Source: Qipengyuania proteolytica (GTDB lineage Bacteria > Pseudomonadota > Alphaproteobacteria > Sphingomonadales > Sphingomonadaceae). Taken from it: a DNA stretch of 64,000 nucleotides. Position 1 is the stretch's first letter. Each line of letters starts with the position of its first letter. Both the position numbers and the translations under genes were made by a program. The stretch lies in assembly GCF_019711565.1 (NCBI RefSeq), contig NZ_JAIGNN010000002.1, positions 744,001 through 808,000 of the forward strand, read 5' to 3'. The notes under the pieces were generated by a model that worked only from the letters and a program-made list of their open reading frames with translations, was not told the DNA's origin and made no database searches. Positions 19,822-28,373 of this stretch are shown here, in pieces.

Positions 19822-22692
19822 ATGCGCCACCACCTGCTTACAGGCCTCGCCACCATTGCCCTCGCGGGCTGCGCCACCGTGCCCGCCGACGCCCCGCCGG
19901 CCGCCAGCGCGCCGACGCAGGAGAGCTCGCTCTCCGCGCTCGTGGACAAGGTCGACATTCCCTACGAGAGCTTCACGCTCGACAACGGCCTGACCGTGCT
20001 GGTGCATACCGATCGCAAGGCGCCGATCGTGGGCGTGACGACCTATTACCGCGTCGGCTCCAAGCACGAACCGCGCGGCCGCACAGGCTTCGCGCACCTG
20101 TTCGAACACCTGATGTTCGGCGGCAGCGAGAACGTCGAGAACTTCGATATCCCGCTCGAAGCCGCAGGCTCCACCAGCACCAACGGTTCGACCAATTTCG
20201 ACCGCACGAATTACGTCGAGACCGTGCCGACCGGCGCGCTCGACCTGGCGCTGATGATGGAAAGCGACCGCATGGGCTATCTGCTCGGCGCGATCAGCCA
20301 GGAGAAGCTCGATAAGCAGCGCGGCGTCGTCCAGAACGAAAAGCGGCAGGGCGACAACCAGCCCTATGGCCTGACTTTCTATGCCCTGCTCGAAGGGCTC
20401 TTCCCTGTCGGCCACCCCTATCGCCATTCCACCATCGGCTCGATGGCCGATCTCGACGCGGCGAGCCTGACCGATGTCCGCAAGTGGTTCACCGACAATT
20501 ATGCGCCCAACAATGTCGTCCTCTCGCTGACCGGCGATATCGACGCCGCGACCGCGCGCCCGATGGTCGAGAAGTGGTTCGGCGAGATCCCGAGCGGCCC
20601 GGAAGTGACGCCGGTGCAGGCCGCGCCCGTCACGCTGGCGACCGGCAAGACCCGCGAACTGATCGACCAGGTGCCGCAGACCCGCATCTATCGCGCCTGG
20701 ACCGGTCCCGGCCTCAACCACGCCGACGCGGTGCCGCTGTCGATCGGGATGAACATCCTCGGCGGCCTCGCCAGCTCGCGGCTCGACAATGTGCTGGTGC
20801 GCGAAGAACAGCTTGCGACCAGCGTCAGCGCGTTCAACTGGCAGTCGGAGCAGGTCTCGGTCCTCGTCGCGCAGATGGACATCAAGCCGGGCGTCGACCG
20901 CGCCGCGGCGGAAGCGCGGCTGGACGAGGTTTTTGCAGACTATGTCGCCACTGGACCGACGGCGGCCGAGATGGACCGCGCGGCGACTAGCTGGGTGTCG
21001 AGCGAGATCGACGGGCTGGAACGCGTTGGCGGGTTCGGCGGCAAGGGTTCGACCCTCGCCGAAGGCCTGCTCTATTCGGACGACCCGGCCTATTACCGCA
21101 AGGCCCTAGAACGGGCCGCTTCGCTCGATAGCGGCGATGTAACGCAGGCGATGCAGCGCTGGCTCCAGCGCCCCGCCTACAAACTTGCCATCGTGCCGGG
21201 CGAACGCGTCGAAAGCGGCGCCGACATGGGCGGCTGGGGCGACGAGGGCACCGTCCCTGCCCCCGCCCCCGACGCCAAGGAACCGGTCGAGGTCACCCGC
21301 ACCGGCCCGCCGCGCGAGCTGCCGACGCCCGAAGCGGTCGGACCGCTGACCTTCCCGACGGTCGAGCGCGCGACGTTGTCCAACGGCATTCCGGTTACGC
21401 TCGCACGGCGAACCGCCATTCCCAAGGTCGTCGTATCGATGCAGTTCGACGCCGGATATGCCGCCGACGGCACGGCGCGCGCGGGCACCCAGTCGCTGAT
21501 GATGGACCTGCTCGAAGAAGGTACCACCAGCCGCAGCGCGGTGGAAATCGCGGAAGAACAGGAGCGCCTCGGCGCCTCGATCGGGACGGGCAGCTCGCTC
21601 GACACCAGTTCGGTGACGATGAACGCGCTGACCTCCAACCTCGCACCTTCGCTGGCGCTGATGGCCGATATCGTGCGCAATCCCGCCTTTGCGGAAACCG
21701 AGGTCCAGCGCGTGCGCGACCAGCGTCTGGCCGAGATCGCGCAGCAGCTGTCCTCGCCCGGCGGCCTCGCCGGTCGCACCCTGCGCCCGCTGATCTTCGG
21801 CGAGAACCACCCCTATGGCACGGTCGGCGGGCTCGGCACCGTCCCGGTCGTCCAGGCCATCGCGCCTGCGGCGCTGCGCGAGGAACACGGCAAGTGGATC
21901 CGCCCGGACAATGCCGAGATCTTCGTGGTCGGCGATATCACCATGCCGGAACTCAAGCGCCAGCTCGAAGGCGCGTTCGGCAACTGGACGGCAAGCGGCA
22001 TGGCTGCTCCGGCCAAGAACTTCGCCGTGACGGTGCCCGCCCCGCAGACGCGCCTGGTGGTGATCGACCGGCCGAATTCGCCGCAATCGGTGATCTATGC
22101 GGGCCGCGTCCTGCCGCTCGAAGGCGCCACGCCTGGGCTCGAATCGCTCGATCTCGCCAACGAGGTGCTCGGCAACGGCTTCCTCAGCCGCATCAACATG
22201 ATCATCCGCGAGGAAAAGGGCTGGAGCTATGGCGCGCGCAGCGGCATCGACGCCCCCACCGGCCCGCGCCTGTTCACGATCAGCACGGCGGTCCAGTCCG
22301 ACCGGACGGCGGATTCGGTCCAGCTGATCCTCGATACCGCGCGCGACTTCGCGGAGGGCAAGCGCGGCGTCGACGATACCGAGTTCACCCGCGTGACCGA
22401 CGGCAATATCCGCGGCCTGCCCAACCGTTTCGAGACCAATTACCAGGTGCTCGGCGCGATCGTCGAGAACGACCGCCTCGGTCGCCCGGACGATTACTAC
22501 ACCAGGCTGCCCGCCACCTATCGCGCGATCGACAAGGCGGCGATCGATGCGGCGGCGCGCCAGTATCTCGGGCCGGACGATCTCACCATCGTGGTTGTCG
22601 GCGACCGCAGCGAGATCGATGCGCAGCTCGAAAAGCTCGGCCTGCCGACCACCTATCTCGATGTTGACACGAGTGTCAGCAACGCGGATTAA
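19822..22692 (+). CDS. M16 family zinc metallopeptidase, lipoprotein
   Basis: A 956-residue pitrilysin-type protease with two M16 halves. A lipobox (LAGC, Cys17) makes it a lipoprotein. The first half has the inverted zinc motif HLFEH (His92, Glu95, His96) and the distal ligand Glu173 in VVQNEKR. The second half, from about residue 510, lacks the motif, as is normal for the inactive half. ATG 19822 has AGGA upstream and begins the signal sequence. An in-frame ATG at 19807 overlapping the acylase stop is also possible. It probably degrades peptides in the periplasm and is likely cotranscribed with the acylase. Confidence 0.9.
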   Translation: MRHHLLTGLATIALAGCATVPADAPPAASAPTQESSLSALVDKVDIPYESFTLDNGLTVLVHTDRKAPIVGVTTYYRVGSKHEPRGRTGFAHLFEHLMFGGSENVENFDIPLEAAGSTSTNGSTNFDRTNYVETVPTGALDLALMMESDRMGYLLGAISQEKLDKQRGVVQNEKRQGDNQPYGLTFYALLEGLFPVGHPYRHSTIGSMADLDAASLTDVRKWFTDNYAPNNVVLSLTGDIDAATARPMVEKWFGEIPSGPEVTPVQAAPVTLATGKTRELIDQVPQTRIYRAWTGPGLNHADAVPLSIGMNILGGLASSRLDNVLVREEQLATSVSAFNWQSEQVSVLVAQMDIKPGVDRAAAEARLDEVFADYVATGPTAAEMDRAATSWVSSEIDGLERVGGFGGKGSTLAEGLLYSDDPAYYRKALERAASLDSGDVTQAMQRWLQRPAYKLAIVPGERVESGADMGGWGDEGTVPAPAPDAKEPVEVTRTGPPRELPTPEAVGPLTFPTVERATLSNGIPVTLARRTAIPKVVVSMQFDAGYAADGTARAGTQSLMMDLLEEGTTSRSAVEIAEEQERLGASIGTGSSLDTSSVTMNALTSNLAPSLALMADIVRNPAFAETEVQRVRDQRLAEIAQQLSSPGGLAGRTLRPLIFGENHPYGTVGGLGTVPVVQAIAPAALREEHGKWIRPDNAEIFVVGDITMPELKRQLEGAFGNWTASGMAAPAKNFAVTVPAPQTRLVVIDRPNSPQSVIYAGRVLPLEGATPGLESLDLANEVLGNGFLSRINMIIREEKGWSYGARSGIDAPTGPRLFTISTAVQSDRTADSVQLILDTARDFAEGKRGVDDTEFTRVTDGNIRGLPNRFETNYQVLGAIVENDRLGRPDDYYTRLPATYRAIDKAAIDAAARQYLGPDDLTIVVVGDRSEIDAQLEKLGLPTTYLDVDTSVSNAD

Positions 22693-22731
22693 GCCCCCAC
22701 ACCAACCCTCAAACTCGAGAGAGGAAATATT

Positions 22732-23037
22732 ATGTCCGTAGCCGGTACCTATGACACCGTAGTGAAGAGCCCGATGGGCGACCAGAAGGGCACCTTCACC
22801 GTCGTCCCCGGCGACGATGGCGAAACCTTCTCCGGCTCGATGGCCGGCGGCATGGGCAGCATGAACACCGAAGACGGCAAGATCGACGGCAACACGCTGA
22901 CCTGGAAGATGAACATGACCGTTCCGATGCCGATGACGCTCAACTGCACCGCCACCGTCGACGGCGACCAGCTGACCGGCACCGTCAACGCCGGCGCCTT
23001 CGGCGACATGCCGCTGACCGGCCAGCGCCAGGGCTGA
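22732..23037 (+). CDS. Small beta-rich hypothetical protein
   Basis: A 101-residue protein without a signal peptide. It is mostly short alternating strands with Gly, Asp, Met and Thr (SGSMAGGMGSMNTEDGKIDG). It reads like a small antiparallel beta barrel in which GTFTVVP, GNTLTW and DQLTGTV are successive strands. A GAGAGGAAA site precedes the ATG. It lies 39 bases after the M16 gene and before a terminator, so it may be the last gene of that transcript. The function is unknown. Confidence 0.7.
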   Translation: MSVAGTYDTVVKSPMGDQKGTFTVVPGDDGETFSGSMAGGMGSMNTEDGKIDGNTLTWKMNMTVPMPMTLNCTATVDGDQLTGTVNAGAFGDMPLTGQRQG

Positions 23038-23059
23038 TCCTGCCGCGCCAGAAATCGCG

Positions 23060-23091
23060 AAGGGCGTCGGGAGCGATCCCGGCGCCCTTTT
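23060..23091 (+). terminator. Rho-independent terminator
   Basis: A 13-bp stem (23060-23072 with 23077-23089, one G-T pair) with a GCGA loop runs into a short T tract. It ends the acylase / M16 / small-protein transcript. Confidence 0.85.
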
Positions 23092-23233
23092 CATTGGCAC
23101 GGAGCAGTCATGACGGAGCGGTCGAGGCGCTTGTCTTATCGCGAAGCTTCTGATTGGTTGGCTTCACAACAAAAAAAACGTGGTCGCATCGAGTCGCTTA
23201 CTTCCGGAACGTGTCCGGCAAAGGGAGAAGGAC

Positions 23234-24022
23234 ATGAGGACTGCTCGTTCGAAAATCATCGCCGGTGTCGCTATCGCCGCGCTCGTCGCCACGCCCGCAC
23301 TGGCGGACAAGGCCGCCCAGCTGGTCGACATCAACGGCTCCATGGGTCGTGACGCCGAGTCCGCGCTGAAGGCGCGCGGCTTTGCCCATGTGTCGACCAA
23401 CAAGAACAACATGGGCTACGCCTACAGCTACTGGTGGGACGAAGGCGACGACGATTGCGTCCAGGTCGAGGTCTACAACGGCCGGGTCGAGACGATCCAG
23501 GATGCGAGCGACCAGGATTGCGGGCACCACAAGGGTGCCAATGCCGGTGCCGCGGTCGGCGTGGTCGCGGGGGCGGCAATCCTCGGCGCGTTGCTCAGCC
23601 ACAAGAGCAATCATCACGAAGATAACCAGCACCTGTCGGACCAGCAGGCCGAGGCGCAATACGAGCGCGGCTATACCGACGGTTTGCACAATGCCGCCTA
23701 TCACAATTACGACCGCTCGGACGCCTATTCGAGCGGGTATTCCGCCGGCGTAGATCAGCGCAACGCGAACCTCGACCACCATCACGGCCGTGGCGGTTAT
23801 ACGCAGACGGCACATATCAGCGACCTCAAGGACGCGCGCGCGGCGGGCGGGATGAGCGAGCTGGAGCGGCGCGGCTTCCGTCAGGTGGACAATTTCACCA
23901 GCGGCGACACCCGCTATTCGATCCAGTGGCGTCCGGAATCGCGCCAATGCGTGCAGGTCACCATCGCGGATGGTCGGTTCTACGACATTCGCGGCATCGG
24001 CCAGCATCCCAAGTGCCGCTGA
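23234..24022 (+). CDS. Secreted glycine-zipper protein with an internally duplicated domain
   Basis: A 262-residue exported protein with signal peptide VATPALADK. Residues 38-96 and 203-261 are two copies of one domain: ESALKARGF..YSYWW..DCVQVEVYNGRVETI versus SELERRGF..YSIQW..QCVQVTIADGRFYDI, each ending in a Cys. Between them lie a glycine zipper (AGAAVGVVAGAAILGALL) that may insert in a membrane and a His/Asp/Tyr-rich linker. ATG 23234 follows GGAGAAGG. The next lipoprotein gene starts 13 bases later. The function is unknown. Confidence 0.75.
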   Translation: MRTARSKIIAGVAIAALVATPALADKAAQLVDINGSMGRDAESALKARGFAHVSTNKNNMGYAYSYWWDEGDDDCVQVEVYNGRVETIQDASDQDCGHHKGANAGAAVGVVAGAAILGALLSHKSNHHEDNQHLSDQQAEAQYERGYTDGLHNAAYHNYDRSDAYSSGYSAGVDQRNANLDHHHGRGGYTQTAHISDLKDARAAGGMSELERRGFRQVDNFTSGDTRYSIQWRPESRQCVQVTIADGRFYDIRGIGQHPKCR

Positions 24023-24034
24023 GGAGGCGTTGGA

Positions 24035-24730
24035 ATGAACAGCAGGACAATCATGGCGGGCGCTTCGGCGCTCGCCCTCGTCGCTTGTAGCGGCGCAGCC
24101 GAAGACACTTCGGAACCCGACACGACGGTGACCGAGGACGTCGCGGTCATTCCCGAGAGCCTCGCCCCGTTCGGTGACGGTTATCCCAATGCGGGCGATC
24201 CCTGCCTGCGGCTCGGCGAAAGTGCAGCGACCTCGAACTATCTCGACGACAGCGCGGTACTGGTCGGCTGCCCGACCGAGGCCGCTGCCGAAGCACTCGG
24301 CGGCACGGTGGTCGGCAATGTCGACGGCGTGCGCCTCGTCAGCGTGCCGATGGGCGATGCCAATGCCGGCATGGGCGAAAACGGGCCAGTGACCGCCGGT
24401 AGCGAAGACGCGCTGGTCGCGGGCACGGACTACAACGCCACGACCATCCTCGACTGCGGGTTCGACAACAAACCGCCGACAGGGTCCTGCAATGCCGGTA
24501 TCAAGCGCAATTGGGGCAAGCAGGGCGAACACCTGATCGAAGTGTCGAAGCCGGACGGCATGAAGCGCGCCATCTTCTTCCGCGGAACCGAGCCCTATGG
24601 CGCGGACAGCGCGCAGGCAGATGGTTCGGCGGGCTGGGATTTCTCGTCTACCCGCAAGGCGGACGAGGTGACGGTCCGCTTCGGGCCGGAAACCTATGTC
24701 ATCGTCGATGCCATGATCGAGGGCGGCTAG
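24035..24730 (+). CDS. Lipoprotein of unknown function
   Basis: A 231-residue predicted lipoprotein with lipobox LVAC (Cys18) and an acidic Thr/Glu linker. A globular part contains several Cys (DPCLRLG, VGCP, LDCGF, GSCNAG) that could pair. It lies directly downstream of the glycine-zipper protein, with GAGGAGGCG before its ATG, and 12 bases upstream of the META lipoprotein. These appear to be one envelope-protein transcript. No family recognised. Confidence 0.72.
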   Translation: MNSRTIMAGASALALVACSGAAEDTSEPDTTVTEDVAVIPESLAPFGDGYPNAGDPCLRLGESAATSNYLDDSAVLVGCPTEAAAEALGGTVVGNVDGVRLVSVPMGDANAGMGENGPVTAGSEDALVAGTDYNATTILDCGFDNKPPTGSCNAGIKRNWGKQGEHLIEVSKPDGMKRAIFFRGTEPYGADSAQADGSAGWDFSSTRKADEVTVRFGPETYVIVDAMIEGG

Positions 24731-24742
24731 AAGGACATCGAA

Positions 24743-25189
24743 ATGACCAGGACACTTACCGCAGCTCTTGCACTGGCCCTGGGCGCGACCGCACTGGCCG
24801 GCTGCGAGAGCATTCTCGACCAGGATCGCGGCCCCCTGTCGGGCACGTCATGGAAGCTTGCGACCATGGTGACGATGGGCAACCGCACCACGCTCGCCCC
24901 CGCGGCTTCGGACCGGCACCGGATCACCTTCAATCGCGATGGCTCGCTGCAGCTGCAGCTCGACTGCAACAACGGGCGATCCAGCTGGAGCCAGCAGGAA
25001 ACCGGCCCGATGGAGGGGACGCTGACCATCGGCGACATCGCCTCGACCCGCGCGTTCTGCCCGCCGCCCAGTTTCGGCCAGGACATGGCGAACGACCTGC
25101 CCACGGCGCGATCCTATCGCATTGTCCCGGCGACCGACCGCCTGCGGATCGAAACCCGCCGGACCGAATATGTCTTTGACCGGCTCTAG
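24743..25189 (+). CDS. META-domain lipoprotein (HslJ-like)
   Basis: A 148-residue lipoprotein with lipobox LAGC. The mature part starts with LSGTSWKL and has RITFNRDGSLQLQLDCNNG and GTLTIGDIASTRAFC. These are the order and motifs of the META/HslJ fold, including the conserved Cys pair. Relatives are heat-shock or envelope-stress proteins of uncertain biochemical role. The next gene starts inside its last 20 bases. Confidence 0.8.
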   Translation: MTRTLTAALALALGATALAGCESILDQDRGPLSGTSWKLATMVTMGNRTTLAPAASDRHRITFNRDGSLQLQLDCNNGRSSWSQQETGPMEGTLTIGDIASTRAFCPPPSFGQDMANDLPTARSYRIVPATDRLRIETRRTEYVFDRL

Positions 25190-25712
25190 GCTCCGCTTCG
25201 CCGTCCTGCCCGCAGCAGCGCTGGCCATGCTGTCAGCTTGCGCCTCGCGAGCAGAGACGTCCACCGTGGCCGGGCCTGAATGGGATTTCGTCGCATTCGA
25301 GGTAAAAAGCTGGGGTGCTCCGGTGACGTCGTGGCGCATGCTCCCGGACGGAAGCGGCAGCTGGACCGAGGCCGTGCGGACCGAAGGCGAACCGCCGACG
25401 ACTCCGCCCGCGCTTGCCTGGCACGACATCGAAGCCGCGCCGGCCAATTACGCCGCGCTGGAGAGCATCCTGCGCCGCCTGCCGCATCCGGCCCCGAACT
25501 ACGAGGACTGCGACAACTTCATGAACGACGCGCCCTATGGAACGCTGCGGCTGACCCGGGGCGCGACGACGACCGAGATCGCCTGGAACGACGGCTGCAT
25601 GGACGAGGATTATCGCGCCTTCGTCGCGGTCCTCAAGGAAGCGGACGAACATGTCGCTTCGCTGGGCAAGGCCGCGCCGGTTTCGCGAACGGACGATCCG
25701 CCGTCCGGCTAG
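25170..25712 (+). CDS. Secreted lipoprotein-like hypothetical protein
   Basis: A 180-residue protein starting at ATG 25170 within the end of the META gene, an overlap that implies coupled translation. The N-terminus has a signal sequence with a lipobox-like LSAC. The mature part has YEDCDNFMNDAPYGTLRL and IAWNDGCMDE, with two Cys likely to pair. It converges on the small membrane protein, leaving only 4 bases between the stops. The function is unknown. Confidence 0.68.
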   Translation: MSLTGSRLRFAVLPAAALAMLSACASRAETSTVAGPEWDFVAFEVKSWGAPVTSWRMLPDGSGSWTEAVRTEGEPPTTPPALAWHDIEAAPANYAALESILRRLPHPAPNYEDCDNFMNDAPYGTLRLTRGATTTEIAWNDGCMDEDYRAFVAVLKEADEHVASLGKAAPVSRTDDPPSG

Positions 25713-25716
25713 ATCG

Positions 25717-25953
25717 TCAGCGCTTCCACAGCCAGTAGAGCAGCGCCGCATTGATCGCCGGCGCGAGTATGGCCAGCGCCGGCCCCGCCAGCCCTGCCTT
25801 GTCGCCCAGCCAGTTCCACGGCAGCCCTAGCGGCAGCAGGAAGACCGCCGAAAGCGGGTCCTGCTCCTGCCCGAACCAGCCGTAGGTGCCGATCGCCAGC
25901 AGGAATAGCGCCAGCGCGTAAAGCACGATGAAGATGATGAATGCCCACTTCAT
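25717..25953 (-). CDS. Small inner-membrane protein
   Basis: A 78-residue protein with two or three hydrophobic helices: FIIFIVLYALALFLLAIG at the N-terminus, a middle segment around VFLLPLGLPW, and ILAPAINAALLYWL at the C-terminus ending WKR. It is the last gene of the minus-strand run that includes trmL, 35 bases upstream. The function is unknown. Confidence 0.65.
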   Translation of the reverse strand: MKWAFIIFIVLYALALFLLAIGTYGWFGQEQDPLSAVFLLPLGLPWNWLGDKAGLAGPALAILAPAINAALLYWLWKR

Positions 25954-25988
25954 GCACGCGAGCCTACCACAGGCGGTGCAGTTGGCAA

Positions 25989-26447
25989 TCAGGCGATGTG
26001 GGATCGAACCGCCTGGTAGGCCGCCGCTGCAACCGTGTTCGCGAGATTGAGCGAGCGGACCTTGTCGGAGCGCATCGGCAGGCCGACCAGCTGCTCGCGG
26101 TGCGCCTCGACGATCGCCTCCGGAATGCCCTTGGTTTCGCGCCCGAAGACCAGATAGGCGTCCTCGGGGTAATCGGGCTCGTAGAAACTGCGGGTCGCAT
26201 ATTCCTCGAACAGGTAGAGCTGGTCGGCGCGTGGCGCCCGCTCGGAGAGGAACGCCTCCCAGCTGGCGAACTCGACCAGCCGGATATGCGGCCAGTAGTC
26301 GAGGCCCGAACGCTTCACCCGCTTGTCGCTGATCTCGAACCCCAGTGGGTGGATCAGCACCAGCTCCATGTCGAGCGCCACACAGGTGCGCCCCACCGCG
26401 CCGGTATTGCCGGGTATCTCGGGCTGGACGAGGACGATGGCGGTCAT
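25989..26447 (-). CDS. trmL: tRNA (cytidine(34)-2'-O)-methyltransferase
   Basis: A 152-residue SPOUT-class methyltransferase of the usual TrmL length. It uses S-adenosylmethionine to methylate the 2'-OH of the wobble base in certain tRNA-Leu. Family motifs visible are PEIPGNTGAVGRTC at 9-22, LVFGRETKGIPE, and the knot region LPMRSDKVRSLNLANTVA. It is cytosolic. It follows the unknown ORF below by 19 bases in the gatCAB-containing run. Confidence 0.93.
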   Translation of the reverse strand: MTAIVLVQPEIPGNTGAVGRTCVALDMELVLIHPLGFEISDKRVKRSGLDYWPHIRLVEFASWEAFLSERAPRADQLYLFEEYATRSFYEPDYPEDAYLVFGRETKGIPEAIVEAHREQLVGLPMRSDKVRSLNLANTVAAAAYQAVRSHIA

Positions 26448-26466
26448 GGGAGTATTTAAAAAGGGA

Positions 26467-26871
26467 CTAGCCGATCCGCTCTAGAACAAAGGTCCCTGCA
26501 GCCTCGTCCAATTCCACCACACGCATCTTAAGTTCAGGTTGTGGGAAGCTACGTGCGATCGAGCGCGGTCTAGCCTTTCGGTCTTGCGCCACTACAATGA
26601 TGACCTCAACCTGGCCACCCAGTTCATCTCTCGCGTGCGCGAGGTTTTCAATCAATTCTACGAAGCCGGGACGAGATTTCCATTCATCGGGCTTGTCAGT
26701 AGCCCAACTACGATAAACGCGACCGGCATTCTCAAAGCCATCTTGCCACAGCCGCACCGCTACGACCGAACCGTCCTCGCTCCGTCCGGACCAACTCCAT
26801 CGATTGTTCTTCGGAATGACCCCGAAAAACTCGAAGCACTCGGTTGGCGAATAGCGACGCTGAATAGGCAT
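26467..26871 (-). CDS. Unrecognised 134-residue protein translationally coupled to gatB
   Basis: Its ATG shares one base with the gatB stop (TGATG), so translation is probably coupled. The protein has no signal peptide or membrane helix. It opens with RRYSPTECFEFFGVIPKNN and a Trp-rich stretch, then VAVRLWQDGF, and ends in short strands (VVELDEAAGTFVLERIG). The base composition looks clearly less GC-rich than the adjoining gatB and trmL, and codon use is more mixed, which suggests transfer. The function is unknown. Confidence 0.62.
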   Translation of the reverse strand: MPIQRRYSPTECFEFFGVIPKNNRWSWSGRSEDGSVVAVRLWQDGFENAGRVYRSWATDKPDEWKSRPGFVELIENLAHARDELGGQVEVIIVVAQDRKARPRSIARSFPQPELKMRVVELDEAAGTFVLERIG

Positions 26872-28373
26872 CAGCCCAGCTTGTCCTTGAGGATCTGGTT
26901 GACCACTGCCGGGTTGGCCTTGCCCTGCATTGCCTTCATCGTCTGGCCGACGAAGAAGCCGAACAGCTTGTCCTTGCCGCCACGGTATTCGGCAACCTTG
27001 TCGGCGTTGTTGGCGATGATGTCGTCGATGGCAGCTTCGATCGCGCCGGTGTCGCTGACCTGCTTGAGGCCCTCGGTGTCGGCGATTTCCTCGGGATCGC
27101 GGCCGGTCTTGAGGACGAGCTCGTAAATCTCCTTGGCCTGCCCGCCCGAAATCTCGCCCTTGTCCTGCATCGCGAGGATGCTGGCCTGCGCCTCGGCGGT
27201 CGCGTTCGAGGCATCGGCCTCGTCGCCGAGCGACTTCATGACGCCGGGCGCGACCGAGAGCGCCCAGTTGGCGACCTGCGTCGCGACTGCGGACTCGCTC
27301 TTGCCGATCTTCGCCGCAGCCACGCCGAGCAGCGTTTCGAAGCGGCCGAAGGTCTCGACCTCGGCGGTCAGTTCGCGCGCATTGTAGGGCGTGAGACCCA
27401 GCTCGTTTTCATACCGCTGGCGCTTGGCATCGGGCAGTTCGGGCAGCGAGGCGCGGCATTCCTCGAGGAAGTCATCCTCCAGCTCCAGCGGCAGGAGGTC
27501 GGGATCGGGGAAGTAGCGATAGTCATGCGCGTCTTCCTTGCTGCGCATGGTCCGCGTGGTGCCGGTGCCCGGATCGAACAGGCGCGTTTCCTGGTCGACC
27601 GTCCCGCCGTTCTCGATCACGTCGACCTGGCGGTTGGCCTCGTATTCGATGACCTGCATGACGAAGCGCACCGAATTGACGTTCTTGGTCTCGGTCCGCG
27701 TGCCGAATTCCTCGCCCGGCTTGCGCACGCTGACGTTCACGTCCGCGCGCATCGAGCCTTCTTCCATGTTGCCGTCGCAGCTGCCGACATAGCGCAGGAT
27801 CGAACGCAGCTTGCGCACATAGGCCCCGGCCTCGGCAGGCGAGCGCATGTCCGGCTTGGAGACGATCTCCATCAGCGCCACGCCGCTGCGGTTGAGGTCG
27901 ACGTAGGACATGGTCGGATGCTGGTCGTGCATCAGCTTACCCGCGTCCTGCTCGATATGGATGCGCTCGATACCGATGACCTTGTCTTCGGCAATGCCGG
28001 CCTTCTCGTCGGCGTCGATGGTCAGGCTGCCCTCGCCCACGAGCGGGTGGTACAGCTGGCTGATCTGGTAGCCCTGCGGCAGGTCGGCGTAGAAGTAGTT
28101 CTTGCGGTCGAAGCGCGAGTACTTGTTGATCTGTGCCTCGATCGCCATGCCGGTGCGCACCGCCTGGCGAATGCACTCCTTGTTGGGCACGGGCAGCATG
28201 CCGGGCATGGCCGCATCGACGAGGCTGACCTGCGTGTTCGGCTCCGCCCCGAAAGCGGTGGCCGCGCCGGAGAACAGCTTGGATTTCGAGACGACCTGCG
28301 CATGGACCTCGAGGCCGATCACGACCTCCCACTCGCCCGTTGCGCCCTGGATGCGGTAAGTGCTCACCACCAT
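26871..28373 (-). CDS. gatB: Aspartyl/glutamyl-tRNA(Asn/Gln) amidotransferase subunit B
   Basis: The subunit of GatCAB that binds the mischarged Glu-tRNA(Gln) or Asp-tRNA(Asn) and phosphorylates the side chain before amidation. Its 500 residues match the family. Conserved stretches include [35 protein letters not shown], and the C-terminal YqeY-like tail with [14 protein letters not shown]. It starts at ATG 28373, 10 bases inside the end of gatA; GTG 28370 is also possible. Confidence 0.96.
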   Translation of the reverse strand: MVVSTYRIQGATGEWEVVIGLEVHAQVVSKSKLFSGAATAFGAEPNTQVSLVDAAMPGMLPVPNKECIRQAVRTGMAIEAQINKYSRFDRKNYFYADLPQGYQISQLYHPLVGEGSLTIDADEKAGIAEDKVIGIERIHIEQDAGKLMHDQHPTMSYVDLNRSGVALMEIVSKPDMRSPAEAGAYVRKLRSILRYVGSCDGNMEEGSMRADVNVSVRKPGEEFGTRTETKNVNSVRFVMQVIEYEANRQVDVIENGGTVDQETRLFDPGTGTTRTMRSKEDAHDYRYFPDPDLLPLELEDDFLEECRASLPELPDAKRQRYENELGLTPYNARELTAEVETFGRFETLLGVAAAKIGKSESAVATQVANWALSVAPGVMKSLGDEADASNATAEAQASILAMQDKGEISGGQAKEIYELVLKTGRDPEEIADTEGLKQVSDTGAIEAAIDDIIANNADKVAEYRGGKDKLFGFFVGQTMKAMQGKANPAVVNQILKDKLG

